From the NCBI GenBank assembly GCA_964648115.1, contig CAZYME010000005.1, positions 37,861-101,860 of the forward strand: a stretch of 64,000 bases of DNA. The letters are read 5' to 3'. The DNA comes from CAZYME01 sp964648115 (lineage in GTDB: Bacteria; Pseudomonadota; Gammaproteobacteria; Legionellales; Legionellaceae). Shown piece by piece: positions 42,396 to 50,391 of this stretch. The notes under the pieces are model-generated. The model was given only the letters and a program-made list of their open reading frames with translations, was not told the origin of the DNA and ran no database searches. Numbering within the stretch: position 1 is the stretch's first letter; each line of letters opens with the position of its first letter. The translations under genes and the position numbers were made by a program.

Positions 42396-42837
42396 TTATT
42401 CTTCAACCTTGATTTCGATTTTTTTCTCAGACGCAGCTTCTTTTTTAGGAGTTTTGATTTCAAGAACCCCATGGGTATAGCGCGCTGTGATTTTTGCATC
42501 ATCTGCAGTTTGGGGAAGACTGAAGCGACGATAAAACTGACCTTGAGTACGTTCTCTTCGGGTATAACCTTGATGTTGTTCCGTTTTATCAAACTGACGT
42601 TCGCCTCTTAAGGTAAGAACGTGCTGCTCTAAGGAAATACTAATATCTTCTTTTTTAACTCCAGGAATATCTGCAATGACTAAAAAGCAGTCTTTTTCTT
42701 CTTTAATGTCCACCAAAGGCTACCAAGTGCTTGTTTCAATGTAGGAAGCGTCGTCCTGCTTTTGCAGGGTTAAAAAGATCATCAATAAAATGGCCCATAT
42801 CACGGTACATGGGCAATGTTCTTCTTATAGTGTTCAT
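42396..42837 (-). pseudogene. Broken hsp20 (small heat-shock protein)
   Basis: An alpha-crystallin gene interrupted twice. From ATG 42837 (behind AAGGAGACAGC) it reads MNTIRRTLPMYRDMG and FIDDLFNPAKAG, then loses frame near 42755. In the shifted frame DDASYIETSTW is followed by TAG (42722-42720) where Hsp20 proteins have Gln-Pro, and then the intact crystallin core continues: VDIKEEKDCFLVIADIPGV, GERQFDKTEQHQGY, FYRRFSLPQ and LEIKTPKKE. The span is 442 nt, one more than a multiple of three. The last 106 codons could only be made from an internal TTG/GTG. A sigma-32-type promoter is still intact upstream. Confidence 0.85.
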
Positions 42838-42873
42838 GCTGTCTCCTTAAATATGATGTTTTGGTTAATTCTT

Positions 42874-42901
42874 AGATAGGGACTCTTGTATAAAATTCAA
42901 G
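42874..42901 (-). promoter_or_regulatory. Sigma-32 (heat-shock) promoter of hsp20
   Basis: On the minus strand CTTGAA (42901-42896), 14-base spacer, then CCCTATCT (42881-42874), compared with consensus CTTGAA-N13/14-CCCCATNT. Only one -10 position differs. The hsp20 start codon is 37 bases downstream. Confidence 0.75.
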
Positions 42902-42933
42902 ATTGATATCTAAAATTTTGATGAGAATATTTT

Positions 42934-43779
42934 CTAATGCATGGCTCTAAGCCTAGCCACCCGCTCAAAAGTTAAAGGATGCGTAGCAAATAAATTCGCA
43001 AGTTTCTCTCCGTTTAATGGATTAACAATAAATAGATGCGCTGTTGCTGGATGAGTTTCTGCTTCTATAAAATACTGTTGATGGCGCGCTTGTTCTAATT
43101 TAATCAGAGCACTAGCAAGCCAATGAGGATTACCACAAATTCGCGCCCCTCCAGCATCCGCTTCAAATTCCCTAGAACGTGAGATAGCCATTTGAATAAG
43201 TCCCGCAGCAATTGGTGCAAGAATCATCATGATTACTCCAACAATCGGATGCACATTCTGTTCTTTGTCATCGCTGTGATGAGAGGACACAGGAAACCAC
43301 ATCAACATATTAGCAAGTCCACTAATAGCACCCGCAATAGTGGCGCTGATAACGCTAATTAATGTATCGCGATGGATAATATGAGCGAGCTCATGAGCTA
43401 AAACTCCTGTAATTTCTTCTTTAGTTAATTGTTCGACTAACCCGGTAGTTACTGCAATACTCGCATTTTGTGGATTTCGACCTGTAGCAAAGGCATTGGG
43501 ATTTAGGTTATTGATGAGGTAAACCTTAGGCACCGGTGTGCCTGCTCGGTGAGCAAGCTCTGAAACTATTCTATAAACAAAATGAGTGCTAGGTGCTAAT
43601 TGAGCATGATATAAGTTCAATACAATACTATCGGAGCACCAATAGGCTGAAAAATTCATAATCCCTGCAAACAATAGCGCGATTAGAATTCCTGTGTGTC
43701 CACCTAGAACGCCACCAATGAATACTAATAGTGCCGTTAAAGTACCTAGATAAAGCATTGTTTTTAAATTATTTTCCAT
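42934..43779 (-). CDS. htpX: Membrane M48 zinc protease HtpX
   Basis: Heat-shock-induced membrane protease degrading misfolded inner-membrane proteins. 281 residues: two N-terminal helices (MLYLGTLTALLVFIGGVLGG), zinc motif LAHELAHIIHRDT (HExxH), two further helices, and the third ligand in SREFEADAGGARI. C-terminus NLFATHPLTFERVARL is typical. A sigma-32-type promoter lies directly upstream. It is divergent from the HPF-like gene. Confidence 0.96.
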   Translation of the reverse strand: MENNLKTMLYLGTLTALLVFIGGVLGGHTGILIALLFAGIMNFSAYWCSDSIVLNLYHAQLAPSTHFVYRIVSELAHRAGTPVPKVYLINNLNPNAFATGRNPQNASIAVTTGLVEQLTKEEITGVLAHELAHIIHRDTLISVISATIAGAISGLANMLMWFPVSSHHSDDKEQNVHPIVGVIMMILAPIAAGLIQMAISRSREFEADAGGARICGNPHWLASALIKLEQARHQQYFIEAETHPATAHLFIVNPLNGEKLANLFATHPLTFERVARLRAMH

Positions 43780-43814
43780 TTTTCACCTGACTGTTAAAAG
43801 GTTTTCATGCCTTA

Positions 43815-43842
43815 TAATGGGGACAAATTTTATAACTTCAAT
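43815..43842 (-). promoter_or_regulatory. Sigma-32 (heat-shock) promoter of htpX
   Basis: On the minus strand ATTGAA (43842-43837), 14-base spacer, then CCCCATTA (43822-43815). The -10 carries the full CCCCAT core; the leader is about 30 bases. htpX is a sigma-32 gene in E. coli, which supports the reading. Confidence 0.75.
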
Positions 43843-43926
43843 CGTTAGATTAGTTGTAGGAATAAAGGAAAAAACAGTCTGAATATGAAGCACATGAATC
43901 AGAGAAAGATTTCAAAAAACCACCCT

Positions 43927-43954
43927 CTTGAAAATGAATTTTTTGGCCTTATGT
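43927..43954 (+). promoter_or_regulatory. Sigma-32-like promoter facing the HPF/periplasmic Hsp20 genes
   Basis: CTTGAA at 43927-43932, 14-base spacer, CCTTATGT at 43947-43954. The -35 is perfect, the -10 matches six of eight consensus positions. It lies 143 bases before the HPF-like start codon; the rest of this 317-base divergent region is AT-rich and shows no gene. Confidence 0.5.
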
Positions 43955-44096
43955 CATAGATACCATTTATTTTTATGGAGGACTATATAACCAATTAGTG
44001 CTTTTAATGATCTTACGGAACTAGAAATAATGTAGCTTAATTTTTGTTTATATTTTTTGCTTTTTAATAAAAATTAGAATTAAGAGGATTTAAACT

Positions 44097-44465
44097 ATGT
44101 CAACAGTTCAAACTACAGTCCGTAGTATTTCATCAACACCAGCAATTAATTACCATATCGATAGGCATTTTAATAAGCTGGAAAGAACCTACAGCAAAAT
44201 AAATAAATGTAGAGTAGTCATCGAGTTAGCTAAAAATAATACGCACAAAGACAAATTGTATAGTGTGTCCATCAATATAACTATACCAGGAAAAGAACTG
44301 ATTAGTAAAAAGCAAGATCCCAATTTATTTATAGCCATACGCGATAGTTTTTTAGCTATAGAGCAATTATTAGAGAAACACTATAAAAAGAAGTTGCTGT
44401 TTAATAAGGCCTGCACTAATTATCCGCGTGGTTATAAAAGCAACCCAATGGTTAGAGCGTGTTGA
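44097..44465 (+). CDS. HPF/RaiA-family ribosome-hibernation-like protein
   Basis: 122 residues matching the short ribosome-associated inhibitor domain: SSTPAINYHIDRHFNKLER, then CRVVIELAKNNTHKDKLYSV with SINITIPGKELISKK and a C-terminal helix DSFLAIEQLLEKHYKKK. Family members bind the 30S mRNA/tRNA channel and silence ribosomes. Given the flanking heat-shock genes it may be a stress-specific paralogue rather than the main HPF (which normally sits by rpoN). ATG follows AAGAGGAT; a terminator follows the stop. Confidence 0.78.
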   Translation: MSTVQTTVRSISSTPAINYHIDRHFNKLERTYSKINKCRVVIELAKNNTHKDKLYSVSINITIPGKELISKKQDPNLFIAIRDSFLAIEQLLEKHYKKKLLFNKACTNYPRGYKSNPMVRAC

Positions 44466-44506
44466 GGAAGCTTTTAATCGCAGCTCAGATTACTGACTCT
44501 CGAAGG

Positions 44507-44535
44507 CAGGGCTAGTAATTCATTGCCCTGTTTTT
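44507..44535 (+). terminator. Terminator or attenuator after the HPF-like gene
   Basis: CAGGGC (44507-44512) pairs with GCCCTG (44525-44530) and is followed by five T residues. The next gene starts 53 bases later with no obvious promoter between, so read-through is possible. Confidence 0.75.
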
Positions 44536-44587
44536 ATATTTTCAAATAGATAGAAATCAATTTACTGTGGGAAAGAAGGAGGTTGTT

Positions 44588-45190
44588 ATGAGAAAAGAGC
44601 TCATTCTATTTTTATCTTGTGCGGTCATGCTTACCTCAATGATGTCGGTGGTTAATGCCAAAGATACTAATCAGGTGAAAAAAAACATAAATCCAATCGC
44701 ATTTCCATTTGATGATGATCCATTTTTTCAATCTAATGATGATGTATTTAATCAAATAAAAACCATGCAACAAGCTATGAACAGGTTAATGCAACAGCAA
44801 TTTGCACAAATTAATAATAACCAGTTTAATTTTGTGAACTCAAAAAAAGCTTTAGATTCTTCACAAGATATTCTAGTGGAAGAACGAAGCAACGAGCTCA
44901 TTTACAAGATCAAGCAGCCTGAAGGCACAGATAGTAAAGTCGATGTTTCTGTTAAAGATGGCTTATTGATTATTAATGCCCATCTCATGCAGAAATCAGC
45001 ACATAATGAAAATGGAAAGAAAAGCTATAGTTATTCTCAACGCAATTATAATCAGTCTTTTAAATTTCCAAATGGGTATGACCCCAACTCAATGGATATA
45101 AAAACAAAAGATTCCAATCTAATAGTGGTCTTTAAAAAACAGGGGGAAGCCAATTCTTTACCGGAGCAGTCAGGATACGTGCGCAAATAG
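44588..45190 (+). CDS. Exported Hsp20/alpha-crystallin-like protein
   Basis: 200 residues from ATG 44588, preceded by a perfect AAGGAGGT. Signal peptide RKELILFLSCAVMLTSMMSVVNA, then an acidic Met/Gln-rich linker (MQQAMNRLMQQQFAQ). From about residue 90 there is a crystallin-like domain: ILVEERSNELIYKIKQPEG, VDVSVKDGLLIINA and SFKFPNGYDPNSMDIKTKD followed by LIVVFKKQ. It lacks the usual IxI tail. A periplasmic small heat-shock protein is unusual; most are cytoplasmic. It probably protects envelope proteins. Lies downstream of the HPF-like gene. Confidence 0.75.
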   Translation: MRKELILFLSCAVMLTSMMSVVNAKDTNQVKKNINPIAFPFDDDPFFQSNDDVFNQIKTMQQAMNRLMQQQFAQINNNQFNFVNSKKALDSSQDILVEERSNELIYKIKQPEGTDSKVDVSVKDGLLIINAHLMQKSAHNENGKKSYSYSQRNYNQSFKFPNGYDPNSMDIKTKDSNLIVVFKKQGEANSLPEQSGYVRK

Positions 45191-45318
45191 GTCACTTCGT
45201 TATTGAAGCATAGACGCAGCCCTTGTTACATAGGGGGGAATGTAACCACGCTTGGTTAATAATCTTTTGCCAACTCAGTGGATAGGTTGGCTCATTACAT
45301 TAGAGCCCAGGTTTGCAG

Positions 45319-47328
45319 TTACTCCACTTTCTTGCTGTTCCATGTTTGATACCATTTTGGAAACTGATCCGCTGGCATTGCTTTGCTGATGGCGTAGCCT
45401 TGTCCTAAATCACAACCAAGGTTTATCAGGTAGTTTATGTGATCTTGTGTCTCTACACCCTCAGCGATGACCATGACATTTATTGCTTTTGCAATATCAA
45501 GTATTGCTCTTAATATTTTAGTATCCCTTTCATTTGTTAAAATATTTCTAATAAAATAAGTATCTATTTTCATATAGCGAAATGGTAAATTGACTAAATA
45601 ATTAAGTGAAGAATATTTTGTGCCGAAATCATCTAGTGAAAATTCTATACCAATCTGATTACATTTTTTAATAATGTCTGAGGTTAATTCAAATGTATTT
45701 ATAACGCTAGATTCCAGAATTTCTAATTCAAGTCGATTGTATATATTTTTAGGAAAGGGTTTTATAATTTCCATTAATTTTTTAAAAAAATGTTCTTGTT
45801 CAAGTTGAAGTGCACTTATGTTGATGCTAATTGTTAGCTGTTCATCAATTTTTGTCCATAATTGTATTTGATTAAGCGCTGACTTTAGTGTGAATTCTAA
45901 AAGCTCAAAAAAAAATGCATTATTTTTTATTTCAGGTAAAAACTGATTTGGTAGTAAGAGTCCTTTTTTAGGATGCTCCCAACGAATCAACCCCTCTAAT
46001 CCCAATATTTTACCTGTTTTCATATTTACTTTAGGCTGGTAATAAAGTTTCAATTCATTATTTTTAATTGAGGATTTAATTCCGATAATTAACTTATCTT
46101 GTTTTCTAATTTCTAATTCAAGCGCCGTATCATATAAAGAATATTTATTTTTCCCAGTCATCTTAGATTGATACATAGCCTGATCAGCTTGAGAAAGCAA
46201 AGCAGACGGACCGATAGGTATTTTTTGGGGATGAAAACTAATTCCAGCGCTAATACTAATTAATAATTTATGCGAATCGATAATTAATGGTTTCTTTAAA
46301 TGTTCATATATATTATCAATGATATTTTTAAAATCATTAGGATATGTCAATCCTTCCAATAATATCACAAACTCATCACCACCAAGTCTTGCCAAAGTGT
46401 CAGTTTCACGAATCAATTTTTTAAGTAGTTGTGCAGTTTGTATTAATAGATTATCCCCTGTTTTATGACTATATAAATCATTTACTGACTTAAAATTATC
46501 AATATCAATAAATATAAGCGCTATGTAATTCTTTAAGCGCCGTGATTTTTCAATTGCAGATTCTATTCGATCCAATAATGACTTTCTGTTTGGTAAATTC
46601 GTTAAGCTATCGTGGTACGCGAGATGAATTAATTGTTTTTTTTGTGCTTCTTGTTGTGTAAGATCATAAAAGACGCCAACATAATTTATTAAGTCGCCAT
46701 CAACATTTTTTACTTCTGATATCGCTAGCATTTGCGGATATGTTTCATTATTTTTTTTCTTATTCCATACCTCACCATACCAATACCCTTTGCTTTTTAT
46801 ATGCCCCCAAATTTTTTTATAAAATTTATCGTCTTGAATACCCGATTTTAAAATATTGGGTTTTTTGCCAATGACTTCTTCCTTTTTATATTGAGTAATA
46901 TTAGTAAACTCTGTATTGACATCAACGATATTCAGAGCAGGATCTGTAACAAGAATTCCTTCTTTTGCAAAATAAAAAACATTTGATAATACTCTTAATT
47001 TTTTTTCAACTTCTTCTCTTTCAGTAATATTATGTAAAGTAGCAACCCACGCTGGAATATGTTTCCAGATGGCCTTCTTGATATATACTTCCGCATATAT
47101 TATTTTGTTATTGACACCTAGCATTTCTATTTTAGTTGGTTTTTCTAGTTCAATTGGATAACTAAAATCACTGCCAACAACGTCAACATTTTTTTTATTC
47201 AATAAAACACAGGATGCGTGATTGGCATAAAGAATTTTACCCGATAAATCTAAAACAAGAATCGCCTCTGACAAAGCGTCAACAAACGTTTCCCAGTAAT
47301 TATCTTTCTGAAGTTCGTCAGATTTCAC
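45319..47328 (-). CDS. PAS-PAS-GGDEF-EAL cyclic-di-GMP protein in the kai operon
   Basis: 669 residues, cytoplasmic (no membrane segment). PAS domain 1 at about 10-105, PAS 2 at 112-228 (EEVIGKKPNILKSG, then GVFYDLTQQE), GGDEF domain at 232-400 with the intact LARLGGDEFV motif (316-320) and an RETD inhibitory site five residues before it. The EAL domain runs from 415 to the end with LEGLIRWEHP (EGL at 445-447), LEILESSV, FSLDDFGTKYSSL, MKIDTYF and VIAEGVETQDH. Both catalytic domains look complete, so it may make and degrade c-di-GMP. Starts inside kaiB (11-base overlap). Confidence 0.92.
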   Translation of the reverse strand: MKSDELQKDNYWETFVDALSEAILVLDLSGKILYANHASCVLLNKKNVDVVGSDFSYPIELEKPTKIEMLGVNNKIIYAEVYIKKAIWKHIPAWVATLHNITEREEVEKKLRVLSNVFYFAKEGILVTDPALNIVDVNTEFTNITQYKKEEVIGKKPNILKSGIQDDKFYKKIWGHIKSKGYWYGEVWNKKKNNETYPQMLAISEVKNVDGDLINYVGVFYDLTQQEAQKKQLIHLAYHDSLTNLPNRKSLLDRIESAIEKSRRLKNYIALIFIDIDNFKSVNDLYSHKTGDNLLIQTAQLLKKLIRETDTLARLGGDEFVILLEGLTYPNDFKNIIDNIYEHLKKPLIIDSHKLLISISAGISFHPQKIPIGPSALLSQADQAMYQSKMTGKNKYSLYDTALELEIRKQDKLIIGIKSSIKNNELKLYYQPKVNMKTGKILGLEGLIRWEHPKKGLLLPNQFLPEIKNNAFFFELLEFTLKSALNQIQLWTKIDEQLTISINISALQLEQEHFFKKLMEIIKPFPKNIYNRLELEILESSVINTFELTSDIIKKCNQIGIEFSLDDFGTKYSSLNYLVNLPFRYMKIDTYFIRNILTNERDTKILRAILDIAKAINVMVIAEGVETQDHINYLINLGCDLGQGYAISKAMPADQFPKWYQTWNSKKVE

Positions 47329-47596
47329 TGATATTCAACCCCACAAGTACTTTTTCTCGATCAGACAAGTCACCAATTATTCTGCGAATGGGTTCAGGTA
47401 AATCCTTTATTAACACAGGTGTTGCTATGATTTTTTCAGACTCGGCTAATTGTGGTTGCTCTAATAAATTAATCACTTCCGCTTCATACATACCTTTAAG
47501 CTCCGGTAACATGCAAATATCATGGAGATTTTTTATTGCTTTTTTAGCGGTAGATGTGTAACCGATAATATAAAGTTTTAACTTAAACTTAGCCAT
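47318..47596 (-). CDS. kaiB: KaiB thioredoxin-fold protein
   Basis: 92 residues from MAKFKLKLYIIGYT; ATG at 47611 would add MEKMI and overlap kaiC, but GGAG precedes 47596 at a usable distance. Strong match to cyanobacterial KaiB: LKLYIIGYTSTAKKAIKNL, EVINLLEQPQLAES, KIIATPVLIKDLP and the C-terminal RRIIGDLSDREKVLVGL. In cyanobacteria KaiB switches fold to bind phosphorylated KaiC. In Legionella, without KaiA, kai genes have been tied to stress resistance rather than a clock. Confidence 0.95.
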   Translation of the reverse strand: MAKFKLKLYIIGYTSTAKKAIKNLHDICMLPELKGMYEAEVINLLEQPQLAESEKIIATPVLIKDLPEPIRRIIGDLSDREKVLVGLNISEI

Positions 47597-47598
47597 TA

Positions 47599-49248
47599 TC
47601 ATTTTCTCCATTTTTTATTTACTAAATTGATTGACTCTATTAGTTGTATTTCCATTTCAATTTTTTGTTTTTTTTCTAGCAAGTTAAAGAGAATTATTGA
47701 GTGTTCAATGTTTTTACGTGTATTATCTTTCTGTTCTGCTTTCTCTATCAAATCGATTTGTTTATTAATTGATTCTAATTGAATTGCTAATGATTCTTTC
47801 TTTTTCTTGTCTATAGCCTGTTTTTCTTTTTTTCTAGATCCAAAAATAATGCCGCCCTCGCCGATATAAGGGTCTTCTATCACAATACCGTTGTTCGTAA
47901 CATGAAACTCTTTCATTTGGTTTGAGGTTGCATTTCTTCGAGATTTCACTATCTGTAACGTTCGATTAAACTCACCATTTGATTCAATTAAACTTAATTT
48001 GATCCATGAGTCTACTAAGCTTGAAGCAGGTATAAGATCTTGATAATCTTCGTACTCATGGACAAATTGATTAAAAATAAAGGTGATATTTTTGAGTTTT
48101 GCATAAGATATCAGACGAATTAATATTGATTTAACTTCAAAACTATCACCAACATCTAAAAGTGATGTGATGGGGTCTAGAATTAACACATGTGGTTTTA
48201 TCTCTTCAATCATGGTGATAATAGTAATGAGGTGTTCCTCTAAACCCATCTCTATTGTACGAAGCGAATGGATACTTACCATATTGTTCGCCACGGGTTC
48301 ATTAAGATTGATACCCGCTGATTTAACATTACTTATAAAATTAATGGGGGACTCTTCAAAAGAAACATAAAGCACTCTTTTTTGTTGCTTAGCTGCGGAT
48401 GCGGCAAATGTGGCCGCCAGAATTGATTTTGCAGTACCCGATGATCCACTAATCATAATCGAGGATGATTCTAAATAACCTTGCCCGCCAAACATTTTAT
48501 CCAAAACTGGAATCCCTGTGGAAATATAGGATAGTTTTTCTTGCTCGGTGAGACTAGTGTCGGTGATAGGTAAAATTGAAACGCCTGTTTTGGTCAGCGA
48601 GAATGGGTATTGGTTTGTCCCGTGAGCTGAACTTCGCATTTTAAGTATTCTTAAAAAGCGGGTCATCAATTTTTTACAAATCACTTGTTCAAGTAAAATT
48701 ACGCAATCGGCTGCATATTCTTCAAAATAATTATCTTTTTCCGTTATCAATCCACTGGCAGCTGTAACCAATAAAGTAACGCGATGCTCCTTACACCATG
48801 TAAAAATATTTAATAAATCAATTTGATAATTGGGTGTTTCTAAACCTATCAGTAGATTCTGGAGTGAATCGATGATTACCACAGGGTCTTCGCCTGATAA
48901 GCTGGATTGAATTCGCATAAGAATGGCATCTAATTCAAAACCACCCGTCACTGTATCAGTTAGGCTTGGACGAAAATCAAGAACGGCGAGCTTCTTATTT
49001 TTATTTGCGTCACTTCCGGATAATCCATATTGATCCATGTTTCTAAGGATGCGTTCTGGCGATTCGTCACAAGTAAGGTAGGTGACGTGCCGATTATTCA
49101 GAATATTGCTATACGCAAAAAATAAGCAAAACACGGTCTTACCACACCCTGGCCCACCTTTTAATAGAGTGGGGCTTTCCTTTGGATATCCACCCTTGAG
49201 AATATTATCGAGACCAGCGATCCCAGTGGAAACTTTCTGCATGTTCAA
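47599..49248 (-). CDS. kaiC: KaiC-family double RecA-like ATPase
   Basis: 549 residues with two RecA-like domains. CI: Walker A GGPGCGKT (31-38) and TCDESPER where clock KaiC has a Glu pair. CII: Walker A GSSGTAKS (268-275) and SFEESP with Glu298/299. The residues aligned with the cyanobacterial phosphosites S431/T432 are Ser409-Ser410 (IPASSLVDSW). The C-terminal 80 residues are a charged helix (KKEKQAIDKKKKESLA), not the KaiA-binding tail. First gene of the kaiC-kaiB-GGDEF/EAL operon. No kaiA nearby. Confidence 0.95.
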   Translation of the reverse strand: MNMQKVSTGIAGLDNILKGGYPKESPTLLKGGPGCGKTVFCLFFAYSNILNNRHVTYLTCDESPERILRNMDQYGLSGSDANKNKKLAVLDFRPSLTDTVTGGFELDAILMRIQSSLSGEDPVVIIDSLQNLLIGLETPNYQIDLLNIFTWCKEHRVTLLVTAASGLITEKDNYFEEYAADCVILLEQVICKKLMTRFLRILKMRSSAHGTNQYPFSLTKTGVSILPITDTSLTEQEKLSYISTGIPVLDKMFGGQGYLESSSIMISGSSGTAKSILAATFAASAAKQQKRVLYVSFEESPINFISNVKSAGINLNEPVANNMVSIHSLRTIEMGLEEHLITIITMIEEIKPHVLILDPITSLLDVGDSFEVKSILIRLISYAKLKNITFIFNQFVHEYEDYQDLIPASSLVDSWIKLSLIESNGEFNRTLQIVKSRRNATSNQMKEFHVTNNGIVIEDPYIGEGGIIFGSRKKEKQAIDKKKKESLAIQLESINKQIDLIEKAEQKDNTRKNIEHSIILFNLLEKKQKIEMEIQLIESINLVNKKWRK

Positions 49249-49328
49249 ATCCGTTTGAGTTAATTGATTTTAATATTGTTACATTGCGTTGATTAACAAG
49301 CAAATTAAAGGAGAGTACTCATTCATCT

Positions 49329-49415
49329 GTGTCATCCCCGCGTAGGCGGGGATCCATTCTGACTAGAGGACTGTGCCTCATTGAAGACGGATTCACACCT
49401 ACGCGGGAATGACAC
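49329..49415. repeat. Intergenic inverted repeat
   Basis: GTGTCATCCCCGCGTAGG at the left is mirrored by CCTACGCGGGAATGACAC at the right (49398-49415), with an inner GGGGATCC/GGATTC pair. It lies upstream of kaiC in a 307-base gap between kaiC and the ZIP-like gene; 49490-49511 holds another small dyad (CCCACAT/ATGTGGG). Confidence 0.8.
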
Positions 49416-49555
49416 AGTTCTTTGAACACCCTCAATTAAGCTCCGTAGTATCCCTAAATTTACACCGAACAGATTAACTTAGCCCACATGGAGCCAAGCG
49501 AAATGTGGGAGCAGTTTTGGTGTGTTATCTAGGATTGGCGATTAATTATATATTA

Positions 49556-50350
49556 TTACGGTGTGACTAGCCGCGCTATCCATGTTTGTAGCAGCAAGAT
49601 GCATGTAATGAGCACAGCTCCAAATGCAAACCAGCAATAACTTGTTAAACCAGTTGCGGGCAATTCCTCCCTAAATACATTTAATAATACTGAACCTGCT
49701 AGAAAAGCGACCATGAATGCTGCAATGAGCACATTCACGGGATCAAAAATAACCGAACATAACCAACCTACTAATAAAGCACAAATAAGCAAAAAACGAC
49801 CGACATGATTAAATCGCACCTTATAGAGACGACAAAATTTACGATCAGTTAATACAAAATGCAGAGCCATTGCAACAGTGAATAACAAAGTGGCAGTGAT
49901 ACTTGATCGGGCGCGTAGGGACATCGTATAGGTGATTAAAAAATTATAAAGACAAAACATGCCTAAATGTAATTCATAGACCAAACTGTCGTCATGCCCG
50001 TTAACACGATAGCGCTCAGCCAGCAGATCTAAACCGTAGTAAATAAGAAAGCCCAGTAAAGCGACGATGTAAATTAATAACTCAGTAAAAGGCGTTAGCC
50101 ATTGGTTATTTAATAGAAAACGACCAATAGGCTTATTGTACTCAACCAAATTAGGCAGCATATGTAAAAAAACATAAGCAACTGCTACTCCGCCTGCAAA
50201 AGACGCAAATGTACGACCATTTCCAGGTAGTCGATTAGCTAGCCATGGGCTTAAATAATGAAACAACATTAAAAAAGCCGTGGCCGCAAAAGCTATCCAT
50301 AGGTGCAGGTGATTTATCCATAACACGGGGTGAAAGTCCTTATCATTCAT
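49556..50350 (-). CDS. ZIP-like integral membrane protein
   Basis: 264 residues, about eight membrane helices. The segment SFAGGVAVAYVFLHMLPNL resembles the ZIP transporter signature with its HxxP end, and MALHFVLTDRKF occupies the place of the second metal-binding helix, but the acidic partner of the canonical HEIPE is absent. So metal transport is possible but not certain. It follows pilD on the same strand, 41 nt downstream. Confidence 0.6.
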   Translation of the reverse strand: MNDKDFHPVLWINHLHLWIAFAATAFLMLFHYLSPWLANRLPGNGRTFASFAGGVAVAYVFLHMLPNLVEYNKPIGRFLLNNQWLTPFTELLIYIVALLGFLIYYGLDLLAERYRVNGHDDSLVYELHLGMFCLYNFLITYTMSLRARSSITATLLFTVAMALHFVLTDRKFCRLYKVRFNHVGRFLLICALLVGWLCSVIFDPVNVLIAAFMVAFLAGSVLLNVFREELPATGLTSYCWFAFGAVLITCILLLQTWIARLVTP

Positions 50351-50391
50351 CGACGATTAGAAAACCCGGTTGCAAGCAACCAGGCTACTTT

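Noticed and set aside
42396..42837. Programmed frameshift or stop read-through in hsp20
   Set aside because: No slippery heptamer or stimulating hairpin at 42755 and a second independent TAG; decay is simpler.
43885..43959. Short ORF (MKHMNQRK start) in the htpX-HPF gap
   Set aside because: Poor RBS, no similarity, and it overlaps a better-supported sigma-32-like promoter.
40491..45190. Transmissible locus of heat resistance (ClpK/FtsH/Hsp20/KefB type island)
   Set aside because: The antiporter and hsp20 are suggestive, but ClpK, FtsH, YfdX, DegP and any integrase or direct repeats are missing; base composition is like the neighbours.
45319..49248. Complete KaiABC circadian oscillator
   Set aside because: No kaiA in the window and the KaiC tail does not resemble the KaiA-binding segment.
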